This document shows positions 41,758 to 50,315 of a stretch of DNA of 64,000 bases, one piece after another. Below the pieces are notes generated by a model. The model had not been told where the DNA came from. It saw nothing but the letters and a program-made list of their open reading frames with translations, and made no database searches. Source of the DNA: Ruminococcus sp. (lineage in GTDB: Bacteria > Bacillota > Clostridia > Oscillospirales > Ruminococcaceae). Positions within the stretch are counted from its first letter, which is position 1, and each line of letters opens with the position of its first letter. Position numbers and translations under genes: made by a program. Location: contig JAIDQQ010000023.1 of assembly GCA_029062165.1 (NCBI GenBank), positions 1 through 64,000 of the forward strand. Direction: 5' to 3'.

Positions 41758-44103
41758 ATGGATAAAAAAATTTTTATGGAAAAATTCACAGGCAGACTGC
41801 CAAAAGATATAAAGTCAGCTACACCACAGGAGATTCATAATGCCCTCGGCGATACGGTCATGGAGATGTATTCAGACCGTTGGGACACAAGCCGTCAGGA
41901 ACACCTTTCAAAGAGAAGAGCAGGTTATTTGTCAATGGAATTTCTTGTAGGACGTGCGGTATATAATAATCTGCTGTGTCTCGGCATTTACAACGACGTT
42001 CAGGAAATTTTTTCCGAACTGGGTATATCCCTTGCAGACCTCGAAGTAATAGAGGATTCCGCACTTGGTAACGGTGGTCTCGGCAGACTGGCAGCGTGTT
42101 TCCTCGATAGTGCTTCAACACTTTCGTTACCACTCGACGGCTACGGAATCCGCTATAAATACGGACTTTTCAAGCAGTCAATCGTAGATGGCTGTCAGTG
42201 TGAGGACATTGACGACTGGACTAAATACGGTGACTGCTGGTCAAAGAGATGCGAAGAAGATACAGTTTTGATAAAATATAACGGTCAGACAGTAAAAGCC
42301 GTACCGTATGATATGCCCATTTTTGGCTGTAAAACTGAAAACGTCGGTACTTTGAGATTATGGCAGTCTGAACCGGTCAAGGAATTTGATTTTGATACAT
42401 TCAACCGTCAGAATTATCTTGAAGCCTCTAAGGAAAAAATCTATGCGGAAGACATTTCAAGGGTACTGTACCCTAACGACGATACAAACGAGGGTAAAAA
42501 ATTACGTCTCAAACAGCAGTATTTCTTTAGTTGTGCGTCGCTGACCGATATTCTTAAGAAACACAAGGCACGTCACGGCACACTCGAAAACCTTGCGGAT
42601 TACGTATCAATACAGTTAAACGACACACACCCAGTAATTTCAATTCCGGAATTAATCAGACAGCTTGTTGACAATGAGGGTTATACATTCGACAAAGCCC
42701 TTGAAATAGCCAAAAAAGTATTTAATTATACGAATCATACGGTTATGCAGGAAGCCCTTGAAAAATGGTGGACAGGTCTTGTTGAGGAAGTACTTCCGAG
42801 AATTTACGCTATAATCATACAGATTAACGAGGCACTTATTGCGGAACTCTATAATAAAGGCGTTGAGAAGTCAAAGATCAACGATATGAAGATTATCAAG
42901 GGCGAACTCATTCATATGGCGGATATGGCTTGTTATGCGTCCAGTCATATAAACGGCGTTGCGGAAATCCATACGCAGATTTTAAAAGATACGGTTCTTG
43001 CCGACTGGTATAGTCTGTATCCGGAGCGTTTCCGTAACGAAACAAATGGTATAACACAACGTCGTTGGTTGGCACTCTGTAATATGGAACTGTCCGGACT
43101 TATTACGGAACTTCTCGGTACTGATGAGTGGGTTATAAATCTCGATATGCTGAAACAACTCGAAAAATACGCCGATAATGAGGAAATTTTAAATAAATTC
43201 GTATCCATAAAGCAGACAAAGAAAAATCAGCTTGCGGACTTCATAAAGGCACACGACGGTATAGAAGTTAATCCCGAATCAGTTTTTGACATTCAGATAA
43301 AAAGACTTCACGAATACAAGAGACAGCTTCTTAATGCGTTCTCAATTTTATGGATTTATTACGGCATAAAGGACGGTACTATAAAGAACTTCACGCCGAC
43401 AACGTTCATATTCGGTGCGAAGTCCGCCCCTGGTTACAGACGTGCAAAGGCTATAATAAAATATATAAACGAAATCGGCAAGATAGTATCTTCTGACCCC
43501 GATACGAAAGACCTTATTAAAGTTGTATTCGTACAGAATTATAATGTTTCGTATGCCGAAAAACTGGTAGCCGGTGCGGATATATCCGAACAGATTTCCA
43601 CAGCCGGTACGGAGGCAAGCGGTACAGGTAACATGAAACTCATGCTGAATGGTGCGGTTACACTCGGCACTTACGACGGTGCTAATATAGAAATCGTACA
43701 GGAAGCCGGTGAGGAAAATAATTATATTTTCGGTGCGAAAGTCGAGGAACTCGAAAAGATAGTACCAGAATACGACAGCAGAAAAGTTTTCGCTGAAAAT
43801 CCGATGATTAAGAAAGTAGTATCTTCACTTATTGACGGTACTGTTTCCGACGGTGGTAGCGGTGATTTCCGTGAACTTTATACTTCACTTCTCGACGGTG
43901 CAAGCTGGCACGCCCCTGACCATTATTACCTGCTCGGTGACCTCGTAAGTTACGTTGAGACAAAACTTAAATCAAACAGCGATTACAGTTCCGACAGATT
44001 GGCATTTGCTAAGAAACAGTGGTTGAATATGTGCAATGCCGGAAAATTCAGCTCCGACAGAACCATTGCAGACTATGCGGAGAACATCTGGAATATAAAA
44101 TAA
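41758..44103 (+). CDS. glgP: Glycogen/maltodextrin phosphorylase, GT35
   Basis: This PLP enzyme releases glucose-1-phosphate from alpha-glucan ends. The 781 residues carry GYLSMEFLVGRA near 61, ALGNGGLGRLAACF near 120, the oligosaccharide-site QLNDTHPVISIPEL and TNHTVMQEALEKW, and the PLP-lysine signature EASGTGNMKLMLNGA near 625 followed by GTYDGANIEI. It is slightly shorter than the E. coli enzymes (about 800 residues), mostly at the N-terminus. It acts on the products of malQ. A terminator follows. Confidence 0.96.
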   Translation: MDKKIFMEKFTGRLPKDIKSATPQEIHNALGDTVMEMYSDRWDTSRQEHLSKRRAGYLSMEFLVGRAVYNNLLCLGIYNDVQEIFSELGISLADLEVIEDSALGNGGLGRLAACFLDSASTLSLPLDGYGIRYKYGLFKQSIVDGCQCEDIDDWTKYGDCWSKRCEEDTVLIKYNGQTVKAVPYDMPIFGCKTENVGTLRLWQSEPVKEFDFDTFNRQNYLEASKEKIYAEDISRVLYPNDDTNEGKKLRLKQQYFFSCASLTDILKKHKARHGTLENLADYVSIQLNDTHPVISIPELIRQLVDNEGYTFDKALEIAKKVFNYTNHTVMQEALEKWWTGLVEEVLPRIYAIIIQINEALIAELYNKGVEKSKINDMKIIKGELIHMADMACYASSHINGVAEIHTQILKDTVLADWYSLYPERFRNETNGITQRRWLALCNMELSGLITELLGTDEWVINLDMLKQLEKYADNEEILNKFVSIKQTKKNQLADFIKAHDGIEVNPESVFDIQIKRLHEYKRQLLNAFSILWIYYGIKDGTIKNFTPTTFIFGAKSAPGYRRAKAIIKYINEIGKIVSSDPDTKDLIKVVFVQNYNVSYAEKLVAGADISEQISTAGTEASGTGNMKLMLNGAVTLGTYDGANIEIVQEAGEENNYIFGAKVEELEKIVPEYDSRKVFAENPMIKKVVSSLIDGTVSDGGSGDFRELYTSLLDGASWHAPDHYYLLGDLVSYVETKLKSNSDYSSDRLAFAKKQWLNMCNAGKFSSDRTIADYAENIWNIK

Positions 44104-44120
44104 TTACAGAATAATTACAG

Positions 44121-44150
44121 AAACCGCAGTTTTTTCGGACTGCGGTTTTT
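44121..44150 (+). terminator. Terminator after malQ-glgP
   Basis: A 10-bp stem AAACCGCAGT/ACTGCGGTTT (44121-44148) with an 8-nt loop and a short T tail, 17 bases past the glgP stop. Confidence 0.88.
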
Positions 44151-44258
44151 AATGTATCAGCGATAATAATTATTCTGTCAAATAAGCCAAAAACAAACAT
44201 GATTTTTTATACAATATGTCAAAAATTTCATAAAGTGCTTTTATTTCAGAAAAATTTA

Positions 44259-44267
44259 TGGTATAAT
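44259..44267 (+). promoter_or_regulatory. Extended -10 promoter of the dockerin-BIG2 gene
   Basis: TGGTATAAT (44259-44267) is an extended -10 element. The -35 at the right distance is poor, which is typical for extended -10 promoters. Confidence 0.65.
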
Positions 44268-44275
44268 ATTACTTA

Positions 44276-44303
44276 ACCATAATGATGATATATTCATTAT
44301 GGT
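44276..44303. repeat. Inverted repeat at the transcription start of the dockerin-BIG2 gene
   Basis: ACCATAATGA (44276-44285) and TCATTATGGT (44294-44303) form a perfect 10-bp inverted repeat with an 8-base loop just downstream of the -10 box and before the AGAGGGG ribosome binding site. It is an operator or a leader hairpin. Confidence 0.65.
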
Positions 44304-44327
44304 AATAACGAACGCAGAGGGGTTACT

Positions 44328-46259
44328 ATGGACTTAAAAAAAATACTTGCAATGTCAATGGCTATCAGTTTGAGTACATTGGCGGTTAATGATTACAAAA
44401 ACATAAAAAATACATATGCGGTTGAAAATACTGCAACTGTATTGAATTTAGGCGACGTAGACAATAACGGTCTCATAAATGCGATTGACGCAACTATGAT
44501 ACTTACTGAATACGCTTTCCGTTCAACAAATAGTACAGGTGTTCTTACCGAAGCGCAGAAAAAAGTTGCTGACGTAAACGGGGATAATCTTATTGATTCC
44601 GTAGATGCTGCTCTGGTACTTTCTTATTATGCATATAAGTCTATCGGCGGTACTGATAAATTTGAAAGATGGCTGGGCATTCCCGATATAACAACTACTA
44701 CAACCACTACACAGACTACTGAAACTACTACAACTACAGAAACTGCTGTTACTACAACTGTTTCCGGATATACAGCCTCACTTGATACGTCAGTTGTATT
44801 GACTACTACAACTACAGCCCCACCACCTGATACCACAACGACGACTACTACAACAACTACAACTGTTACCGCTGATACCGAAACTACTACTACCACTTCC
44901 ACTACAGCACCCGAAGGAAAAATTTCTGAAATAAAACTGACTAAGTATGAAATGAATCTTAAACCAGGTGAAAAGGATATCTCCTATGTGACTATGCTTC
45001 CGGAAGAAGTAGCCAACAAGGACGAAATCTGGACAAGTTCAGATGAAAATGTCGCAACAGTCGATAAGTGGGGTAACGTAATAGCCATAGGAGCAGGTAC
45101 TTGTACTGTTACTGTAGCAAGCGTGGATAATCCGGCAGTAAAGGCAGAAATCAAAGTAACGGTAAAGTCTCCGACGACGGAAAACAAAATATCTGAAATA
45201 AAACTTACTAAATATGAAATGAATCTCAAACCAGGTGAAAGAGATATTTCATACGTAACAATGTTACCGGCAAATGTCGCAAATCAGGACGAAATCTGGA
45301 CAAGTTCCGACGAAAAAATAGCAACTGTAGACAAGTGGGGTTATGTGACAGCTATTTCTGCCGGTACGTGTACGGTAACTGTAACAAGTGTGGACAATCC
45401 GGAAGTAAAGGCAGAAATCAAAGTGACTGTAAAGGAATCCACACCGGCAAACAAAATAACTGAAATAAGACTTACTAAATATGAAATGAATCTGACCAAA
45501 GGTCAGACAGATATTTCATACGTAACAATGTTGCCGGAAAGCGTCGCCAATAAAGAAGAAATATGGACAAGTTCCAATCAGAATGTTGCCACTGTAGACA
45601 AGTGGGGAAACGTAATAGCAATCGGCGAGGGTACTTGTACTGTTACAGTAGCAAGCGTTGATAATCCGTCAGTAAAGGCAGAAATAAAAGTCACTGTAAA
45701 GTCATCGGCGACGGCAAACAAAATATCTGAAATAAGACTTTCAAAATATGAAATGAATCTGACTAAAGGTCAGACAGATATTTCATACGTAACTATGTTA
45801 CCGTCAAGTGTTGCGAATCAGGACGAAATCTGGGCAAGTTCCGATACAAACGTTGCAACGGTTGACAGGTGGGGAAATGTTACAGCAGTTTCCGCCGGTA
45901 CGTGTACGGTAACAGTAACAAGCGTGGATAATCCGGCAGTAAAGGCGGATATAAAAGTAACTGTAAAGGATTCCGCAACCGCAAACAAAATATCTGAAAT
46001 AAGACTTTCAAAATATGCAATGAATCTGAATAAAGGTCAGACAGATATTTCATATGTAACTATGTTGCCGTCAAGTGTTGCGAATCAGGACGAAATCTGG
46101 ACAAGTTCCGATACAAACGTTGCAACAGTCGACAGGTGGGGAAATGTTACGGCACTTTCTGCCGGTACGTGTACTGTAACTGTAACAAGTGTGGATAATC
46201 CAGCAGTAAAGGCTGAAATAAAAGTCACTGTAACAGACAGTCAGTCAAATTTTCAGTAA
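44328..46259 (+). CDS. Secreted dockerin / BIG2-repeat protein; N-terminal part of a split dockerin-BIG2-VanY gene
   Basis: The 643-residue reading frame encodes a signal peptide (about 1-31), then an N-terminal dockerin (about 40-108, calcium loops DVDNNGLINAID and DVNGDNLIDSVD). A threonine-rich linker (121-196) and five nearly identical 89-residue BIG2-type immunoglobulin-like repeats from 197 follow. Each repeat contains NLxxGxxDISYVTMLP, DEIWTSSD, VATVDKWG and AGTCTVTVxSVDNP. The frame stops right after the fifth repeat at TAA (46257-46259). The frame directly overlapping it encodes a VanY peptidase without its own start signal, so the true product was probably about 815 residues. As it stands the protein would attach to a cohesin but have no catalytic part. 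Confidence 0.9.
   Translation: MDLKKILAMSMAISLSTLAVNDYKNIKNTYAVENTATVLNLGDVDNNGLINAIDATMILTEYAFRSTNSTGVLTEAQKKVADVNGDNLIDSVDAALVLSYYAYKSIGGTDKFERWLGIPDITTTTTTTQTTETTTTTETAVTTTVSGYTASLDTSVVLTTTTTAPPPDTTTTTTTTTTTVTADTETTTTTSTTAPEGKISEIKLTKYEMNLKPGEKDISYVTMLPEEVANKDEIWTSSDENVATVDKWGNVIAIGAGTCTVTVASVDNPAVKAEIKVTVKSPTTENKISEIKLTKYEMNLKPGERDISYVTMLPANVANQDEIWTSSDEKIATVDKWGYVTAISAGTCTVTVTSVDNPEVKAEIKVTVKESTPANKITEIRLTKYEMNLTKGQTDISYVTMLPESVANKEEIWTSSNQNVATVDKWGNVIAIGEGTCTVTVASVDNPSVKAEIKVTVKSSATANKISEIRLSKYEMNLTKGQTDISYVTMLPSSVANQDEIWASSDTNVATVDRWGNVTAVSAGTCTVTVTSVDNPAVKADIKVTVKDSATANKISEIRLSKYAMNLNKGQTDISYVTMLPSSVANQDEIWTSSDTNVATVDRWGNVTALSAGTCTVTVTSVDNPAVKAEIKVTVTDSQSNFQ
44918..46256 (+). repeat. 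Five tandem 267-bp repeats coding BIG2 domains
   Basis: Five in-frame units of 89 codons (267 bp each), most similar between units 4 and 5, encode the BIG2 modules. Such repeats can recombine, so copy number may vary between strains, and assembly of this stretch deserves caution. Confidence 0.88.
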
Positions 46260-46774
46260 GCGGACGGACGTATATTAATGGCATACTGATAGTAAATAAA
46301 AGCTATTCACTTTCGGCGGATTATGACCCCGGCATGGACATAACTACATTAAAACAGTTTGATTTACTTTCAGCTTCAGCCTCGAAAGAAGGACTTAATA
46401 TATATATGTCGTCCGCATACCGTTCATATAGTTATCAGAATACGCTTTATAATAATTATGTTTCATGGTATGGTCAGGCAGTAGCGGATACATTTTCCGC
46501 ACGTGCCGGACATTCCGAACATCAGACAGGCCTTGCAATAGACGTCAATACTATTGATGATTCATTTGCGGATACTCCGGAAGCTGTATGGCTTGCACAA
46601 CACGCCCATGAATACGGCTTTATAATCCGCTATCCGAAAGGCAAGGAAAACATTACAGGTTATAAATACGAACCGTGGCATATACGTTATTTAGGCGTGG
46701 AAACTGCAACGGCAGTATATAACAGCGGACTTACTTTGGAAGAATACCTCGGCATTGATTCATATTATCATTAA
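46256..46774 (+). pseudogene. VanY-type D-alanyl-D-alanine carboxypeptidase domain, out of frame with the upstream dockerin-BIG2 gene
   Basis: This frame (about 172 codons) encodes a complete VanY-like peptidase domain: TYINGILIVNKSYSLSADYDP at the start, then SSAYRSYSYQNTLYNNYV, the zinc-binding ARAGHSEHQTGLAIDV, and EPWHIRYLG with the third zinc ligand. The family N-terminus lies upstream of the first ATG in the frame (46334), and there is no ribosome binding site there. The frame joins the BIG2 frame exactly at the run TTTT (46250-46253). One additional T would give QSNFSVSGRTY and a continuous protein. It is a real frameshift or a sequencing error. All catalytic residues remain intact. 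Confidence 0.82.
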
Positions 46775-46807
46775 AAAAATCGGGAACTGTTTTTTATGCA
46801 GTTCCCG
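46773..46807 (-). terminator. Terminator after the TraB-like gene (bidirectional)
   Basis: A 9-bp stem CGGGAACTG/CAGTTCCCG (46781-46807) is followed on the minus strand by ATTTTTTT (46773-46780). The plus strand has a weaker T-rich tail, so the convergent VanY transcript may use it as well. Confidence 0.85.
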
Positions 46808-46816
46808 TAATATTTT

Positions 46817-47941
46817 TCACTGGATTTTTTCTACAGTATAGCCCATATCGGAAAGAATATCGTCAACGCCCTTGTCACCGGCGTAATGTGCAGAGCCTAC
46901 CATAAATAAGTAGTTTTTACCGTCTTTCAGAAATTCGGAGGCTTTTTCCGCCATACCCTGATTTCTGTTGAAAAGCATAACATCCATGTAATTTTCGTAA
47001 TCGTCTTTTAATTCGTCGGGGAGTTCGTCGATTTCGTCGAGTTCTTCGGATAACATAGGGTCAACGTCACCGACAGCCCATAAGTCATAGAGTTCAGCGA
47101 GTTCTTCTGCATAATCGTCAATATCGTCCATATCGTCAAGCATTTCATTCATGACGTAATCAACAAGTTCGTCACTCATACCGGAGAGGGCATTTGTCTG
47201 TGTTTCAAGAGTTTCAATGCTTACTACTTCTTTGCCGTCTTTTTGAGCCATTGCAATAGCCTGTGAGTCGATACCGTCCGTACTTAGATTTTCAAGGCGT
47301 AATATCATAAGGTTTTCAAGCTGATTATTCCAGTAACCTGCGGAAAACTGGTCAAGTTCCGGAGTGTAAGCCCCTATACTTTCAAAATATTCTTTGGCTT
47401 TCTGATATGTTTCGTCTGAAATGTGGTCTTGAATGGTTGTACCGTCGTCATACATAAACATCTGCTGATAGGCTATCAAAGCCCTTATGTCGCTTGTAAG
47501 CTGTGTGACGTCGTATTCCACGGCTACACCGTCGGAATTTTCATAAATATCCGCTATATAATCCGGCAGACCGTCGAAACCGGATGGCAATACATGAATA
47601 GTACCCATTATATACAGTTCATTCTGTGTTTCAGGGTCAGTTACTTTCCATAACGGTGGTTTTATTTCCGTAGTTTTTATATATTGCGAGATGTCAGCGG
47701 TTGTGCCGTATGCGGAAACATTTCCGGTATTATCTGCTTGTGTATCGGGTTCAGATTCTTCTTCCGGTTGAGTTTCTTCCGGTTGGGTATCGGATTCTGT
47801 TTGAGTTTCAGTTTCGGATTCAGTTTCCGATACCGAAGAAACGGAATTTTCTGTTGATTCTTCCGACGTATCATCGCACGATACAGCAGTTACGCAAAGC
47901 AGAGCGGTAATAAATGCACATAAAATTTTTTGTGATTTCAT
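46817..47941 (-). CDS. TraB/GumN family lipoprotein
   Basis: The 374-residue product has a lipoprotein signal (lipobox AVSC, Cys22) and a long Ser/Thr/Glu/Gln-rich spacer (about 24-95). A TraB/GumN-type domain follows, with the diagnostic GTIHVLPSGFDGLPDYI near the start and VGSAHYAGDKGVDDIL near the end. The first motif's Gly-x-x-His pair and the second's His are proposed metal ligands of a tiki-like peptidase fold. The biological target is unknown. It has its own perfect promoter within the end of the upstream cdaR gene, so it is not dependent on the cda operon. Confidence 0.85.
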   Translation of the reverse strand: MKSQKILCAFITALLCVTAVSCDDTSEESTENSVSSVSETESETETQTESDTQPEETQPEEESEPDTQADNTGNVSAYGTTADISQYIKTTEIKPPLWKVTDPETQNELYIMGTIHVLPSGFDGLPDYIADIYENSDGVAVEYDVTQLTSDIRALIAYQQMFMYDDGTTIQDHISDETYQKAKEYFESIGAYTPELDQFSAGYWNNQLENLMILRLENLSTDGIDSQAIAMAQKDGKEVVSIETLETQTNALSGMSDELVDYVMNEMLDDMDDIDDYAEELAELYDLWAVGDVDPMLSEELDEIDELPDELKDDYENYMDVMLFNRNQGMAEKASEFLKDGKNYLFMVGSAHYAGDKGVDDILSDMGYTVEKIQ

Positions 47942-47980
47942 TTTTCTTATAACCTTTCTTTCTGTAAATTTACGGTTAAT

Positions 47981-48009
47981 ATTATAACATATTATTTACT
48001 CTGTGTCAA
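47981..48009 (-). promoter_or_regulatory. Promoter of the TraB-like gene, inside the 3' end of cdaR
   Basis: Minus strand TTGACA (48004-48009), 17 bases, TATAAT (47981-47986). The -35 box overlaps the last codons of cdaR, whose stop is at 47996. Confidence 0.88.
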
Positions 48010-49360
48010 GTTCAGGAATTTCTGCTGTAGTGGTCTGTGTAAGTTCGATAGTATTATTTAAAGTAGTAGTTTCTTTAGGTGTACGCTGTATGGATACCTT
48101 GTAATTTGTTATAGCCCATATATTGTCATATTTAGGACACGAGAATATTACATCATATGTGAACTGGTCTTCGGTGATACTTGCATTCAGTAAGTTTACA
48201 TCGGCGACTATATCATTCGGAGTTACTTTTTCTAACGTTTCGGCATCACCGGCGATTTCAAGATTAAGACTTTGTGTTATAACTCTGTAGTCGTATTCGT
48301 CGGGAGCGTTGCTTATATTAACACGGCTCTGGTCAAGTATGACAGACTTTGTTTTTATATTTTCAGAATCCACCATAACGGTTATGCTTGTTGTATCTGA
48401 CATATTTATACAGTTCTGGGGTTCAAGCACATCACTTAAATTAAAAGTCTTTGAAAAATCGGGTGTTATATCACTTAGGGAAATTTTACCTATTTCCAGT
48501 TTGTCCGGAATTTTCGTCTGACTGTTCTTTGAAGCAATTTTTATCTTTTCAGTTGATACTTTAAGATGCAATGCATTCTGGTCGAAACTTGACGGAGCGT
48601 TCATAATCTGGACATATACGCCTACTTCCTTTACCGTCAGGACAGGTATATTTATAAGGAAATTAGTTGTATCGAAAGTCATTGACGACTGGTCAATAAT
48701 AGTATTGTCTTCCGAAAAAAGCTGGATTTCGTCACTGCTCAGGGCGTGCGAGGAATCAAGTGTCATTTCACGGTTTGAGACTGCATATACATTACTTATT
48801 TTCTTTATCTGTGAGGAAGGTCCTGTTATAGTAACCATATTAGGCTCACATGAAAACTCATTTGAATTTATAGTTTTGTTACCGGCGAAACTGACGTTAG
48901 GAATTTTCGGCTGTACCGGAAACTGTACAGATTCGTATTTATCGAAAACAACTTCAGCCGTTGAGGGTTCAATAGACGATACTTCAAATTCTATACCGTT
49001 GGTACTTCTGACTTTTATCGGAAGATTTTTTCTGCCGGTAGAGTATACGTTATCGGTATCGACGTAAGCATAAATTGTATCGCTGTCGATATTAGCAATC
49101 TGTGTACGGCTTCCTATTACTTTTACCGTTACGTCCTGCGTATTACAGGATATTACACTCAAAGTACTGTCGGAAGTGGCAGTACTTCCTATAGCGAGGT
49201 CAAGAGTTACTTTTTCAATGGTTTTAGGTACTGACGGATAAAGTGTCAGCGATACCGCAAACCATACCAGTACCGCTATAAGTACGGAATATATGGCAAG
49301 TGAAAAATTTGTCTGACTTTTCCTGCGGAAAATTTCGGATATAGTATCAGTTAATTTCAT
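47996..49360 (-). CDS. cdaR: YbbR-domain protein, CdaA regulator
   Basis: This membrane-anchored modulator of the diadenylate cyclase has 454 residues. A cytoplasmic N-terminus and one membrane helix (about 20-42) are followed by four extracellular YbbR-like beta domains. Each has a variant of VTVKVIGSRTQIANI or ITGPSSQIKKISNV, and a Thr-rich tail follows. It overlaps cdaA by 4 bases (ATGA), the standard cdaA-cdaR arrangement. glmM, often third in the operon, is not present; a cysteine desulfurase gene lies upstream instead. Confidence 0.9.
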   Translation of the reverse strand: MKLTDTISEIFRRKSQTNFSLAIYSVLIAVLVWFAVSLTLYPSVPKTIEKVTLDLAIGSTATSDSTLSVISCNTQDVTVKVIGSRTQIANIDSDTIYAYVDTDNVYSTGRKNLPIKVRSTNGIEFEVSSIEPSTAEVVFDKYESVQFPVQPKIPNVSFAGNKTINSNEFSCEPNMVTITGPSSQIKKISNVYAVSNREMTLDSSHALSSDEIQLFSEDNTIIDQSSMTFDTTNFLINIPVLTVKEVGVYVQIMNAPSSFDQNALHLKVSTEKIKIASKNSQTKIPDKLEIGKISLSDITPDFSKTFNLSDVLEPQNCINMSDTTSITVMVDSENIKTKSVILDQSRVNISNAPDEYDYRVITQSLNLEIAGDAETLEKVTPNDIVADVNLLNASITEDQFTYDVIFSCPKYDNIWAITNYKVSIQRTPKETTTLNNTIELTQTTTAEIPELDTE

Positions 49361-50208
49361 TTTTCGGACTTGCTCCTTTCATTATCGGAATGGTTTTTGG
49401 TATCGGTTACTGTCTGATAGAGGAGATTTTTAAGTTTTTCACGGGTATAGTCACGGGTCAGAACGCCGTTCATGGCGACTGAAATCTGCCCTGTTTCTTC
49501 GGAGACGACTATTATTACAGCGTCTGAATTTTCACTCATACCGATTGCCGCACGGTGTCGGGAACCGAGTTTCTTGTTTATAATGGCGTCGTTCTGAGGT
49601 TTCGGAAGAAAACACGCCGCCGCAAGTATTATACCGTCACGCATTATAACAGCACCGTCATGCAGAGGGGTTTTCGGATAGAATATATTTCCGAAAACTT
49701 CCTTACTGGGTATGGCGTTCATGATAGTACCTGTTTCAATCTGTTCGCCGAGTTTTACCTGTCTTTCGACGACTATCAACGCACCTGTACAGGTTGCCGA
49801 TAATTCAACGCAGGAATCGCATATAGATTCAATAGCGGATTCCCATTTTTTCGTAAGGCTGTCCGAACCTTGTCCGAAACCGAAACTCAATATATCCAGT
49901 TTGGCACGTCCGAATTTTTCCAATGCACGACGAAGTTCCGGCTGAAAGAGTATAATCATTGCTATCAGACCTATATCAAGTGTACCTTTGAGCAGGTATT
50001 CTATAACTTTCAGTTTAAGATATTTACTTAAAAAATAAGCTCCCACAAGAAACATTATTCCTTTCACAAGCTGACCGGCACGTGTTTCACGGATAAGTTT
50101 CAGGGCTATATATATTATGTAGGCGAGAATACCCATATCAATGAAATCTTTAAATTCGAGGGTACTTAAAATGCTTAAAAAAGCGTCGGTTATGTCATGG
50201 AATTTCAT
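49357..50208 (-). CDS. cdaA: Diadenylate cyclase CdaA
   Basis: This enzyme makes c-di-AMP from two ATP at the membrane. The 283 residues have three N-terminal membrane helices (within about 22-95) and a DAC domain with LHDGAVIMRDG (DGA 184-186) and GSRHRAAIG (RHR 217-219), the two catalytic motifs, both intact. The start MKFHDITDAF has AAGGAGGTGG directly upstream; the frame extends 13 codons further without support. A leader hairpin with stem AGAGGGC/GCCCTCT (50239-50255) and a promoter precede it. c-di-AMP controls potassium uptake in Firmicutes, and trkAH is in this window. Confidence 0.96.
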   Translation of the reverse strand: MKFHDITDAFLSILSTLEFKDFIDMGILAYIIYIALKLIRETRAGQLVKGIMFLVGAYFLSKYLKLKVIEYLLKGTLDIGLIAMIILFQPELRRALEKFGRAKLDILSFGFGQGSDSLTKKWESAIESICDSCVELSATCTGALIVVERQVKLGEQIETGTIMNAIPSKEVFGNIFYPKTPLHDGAVIMRDGIILAAACFLPKPQNDAIINKKLGSRHRAAIGMSENSDAVIIVVSEETGQISVAMNGVLTRDYTREKLKNLLYQTVTDTKNHSDNERSKSEK

Positions 50209-50287
50209 ATGCCCACCTCCTTGATTATAGTTATGTAAAGAGGGCATAGCCCTCTGTTGATTTCTGTATGTGCATACCTATATTATT

Positions 50288-50315
50288 ATTGTACCACAAA
50301 TTCAGATAATTTCAA
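50288..50315 (-). promoter_or_regulatory. Promoter of cdaA-cdaR
   Basis: Minus strand TTGAAA (50310-50315), 16 bases, TACAAT (50288-50293). The -35 lies inside the last codons of the upstream gene. Confidence 0.7.

Noticed and set aside
44690-44920. Short-period repeats of act/aca that look like a satellite or CRISPR-like array, with long antisense open frames rich in valine
   Set aside because: They are the codons of a threonine-rich linker; the antisense frames are by-products of threonine codons. No fixed spacer-repeat pattern exists.
44918-46256. Tandem 267-bp repeats as a mobile or non-coding satellite
   Set aside because: All units are in frame and encode complete BIG2 domains.
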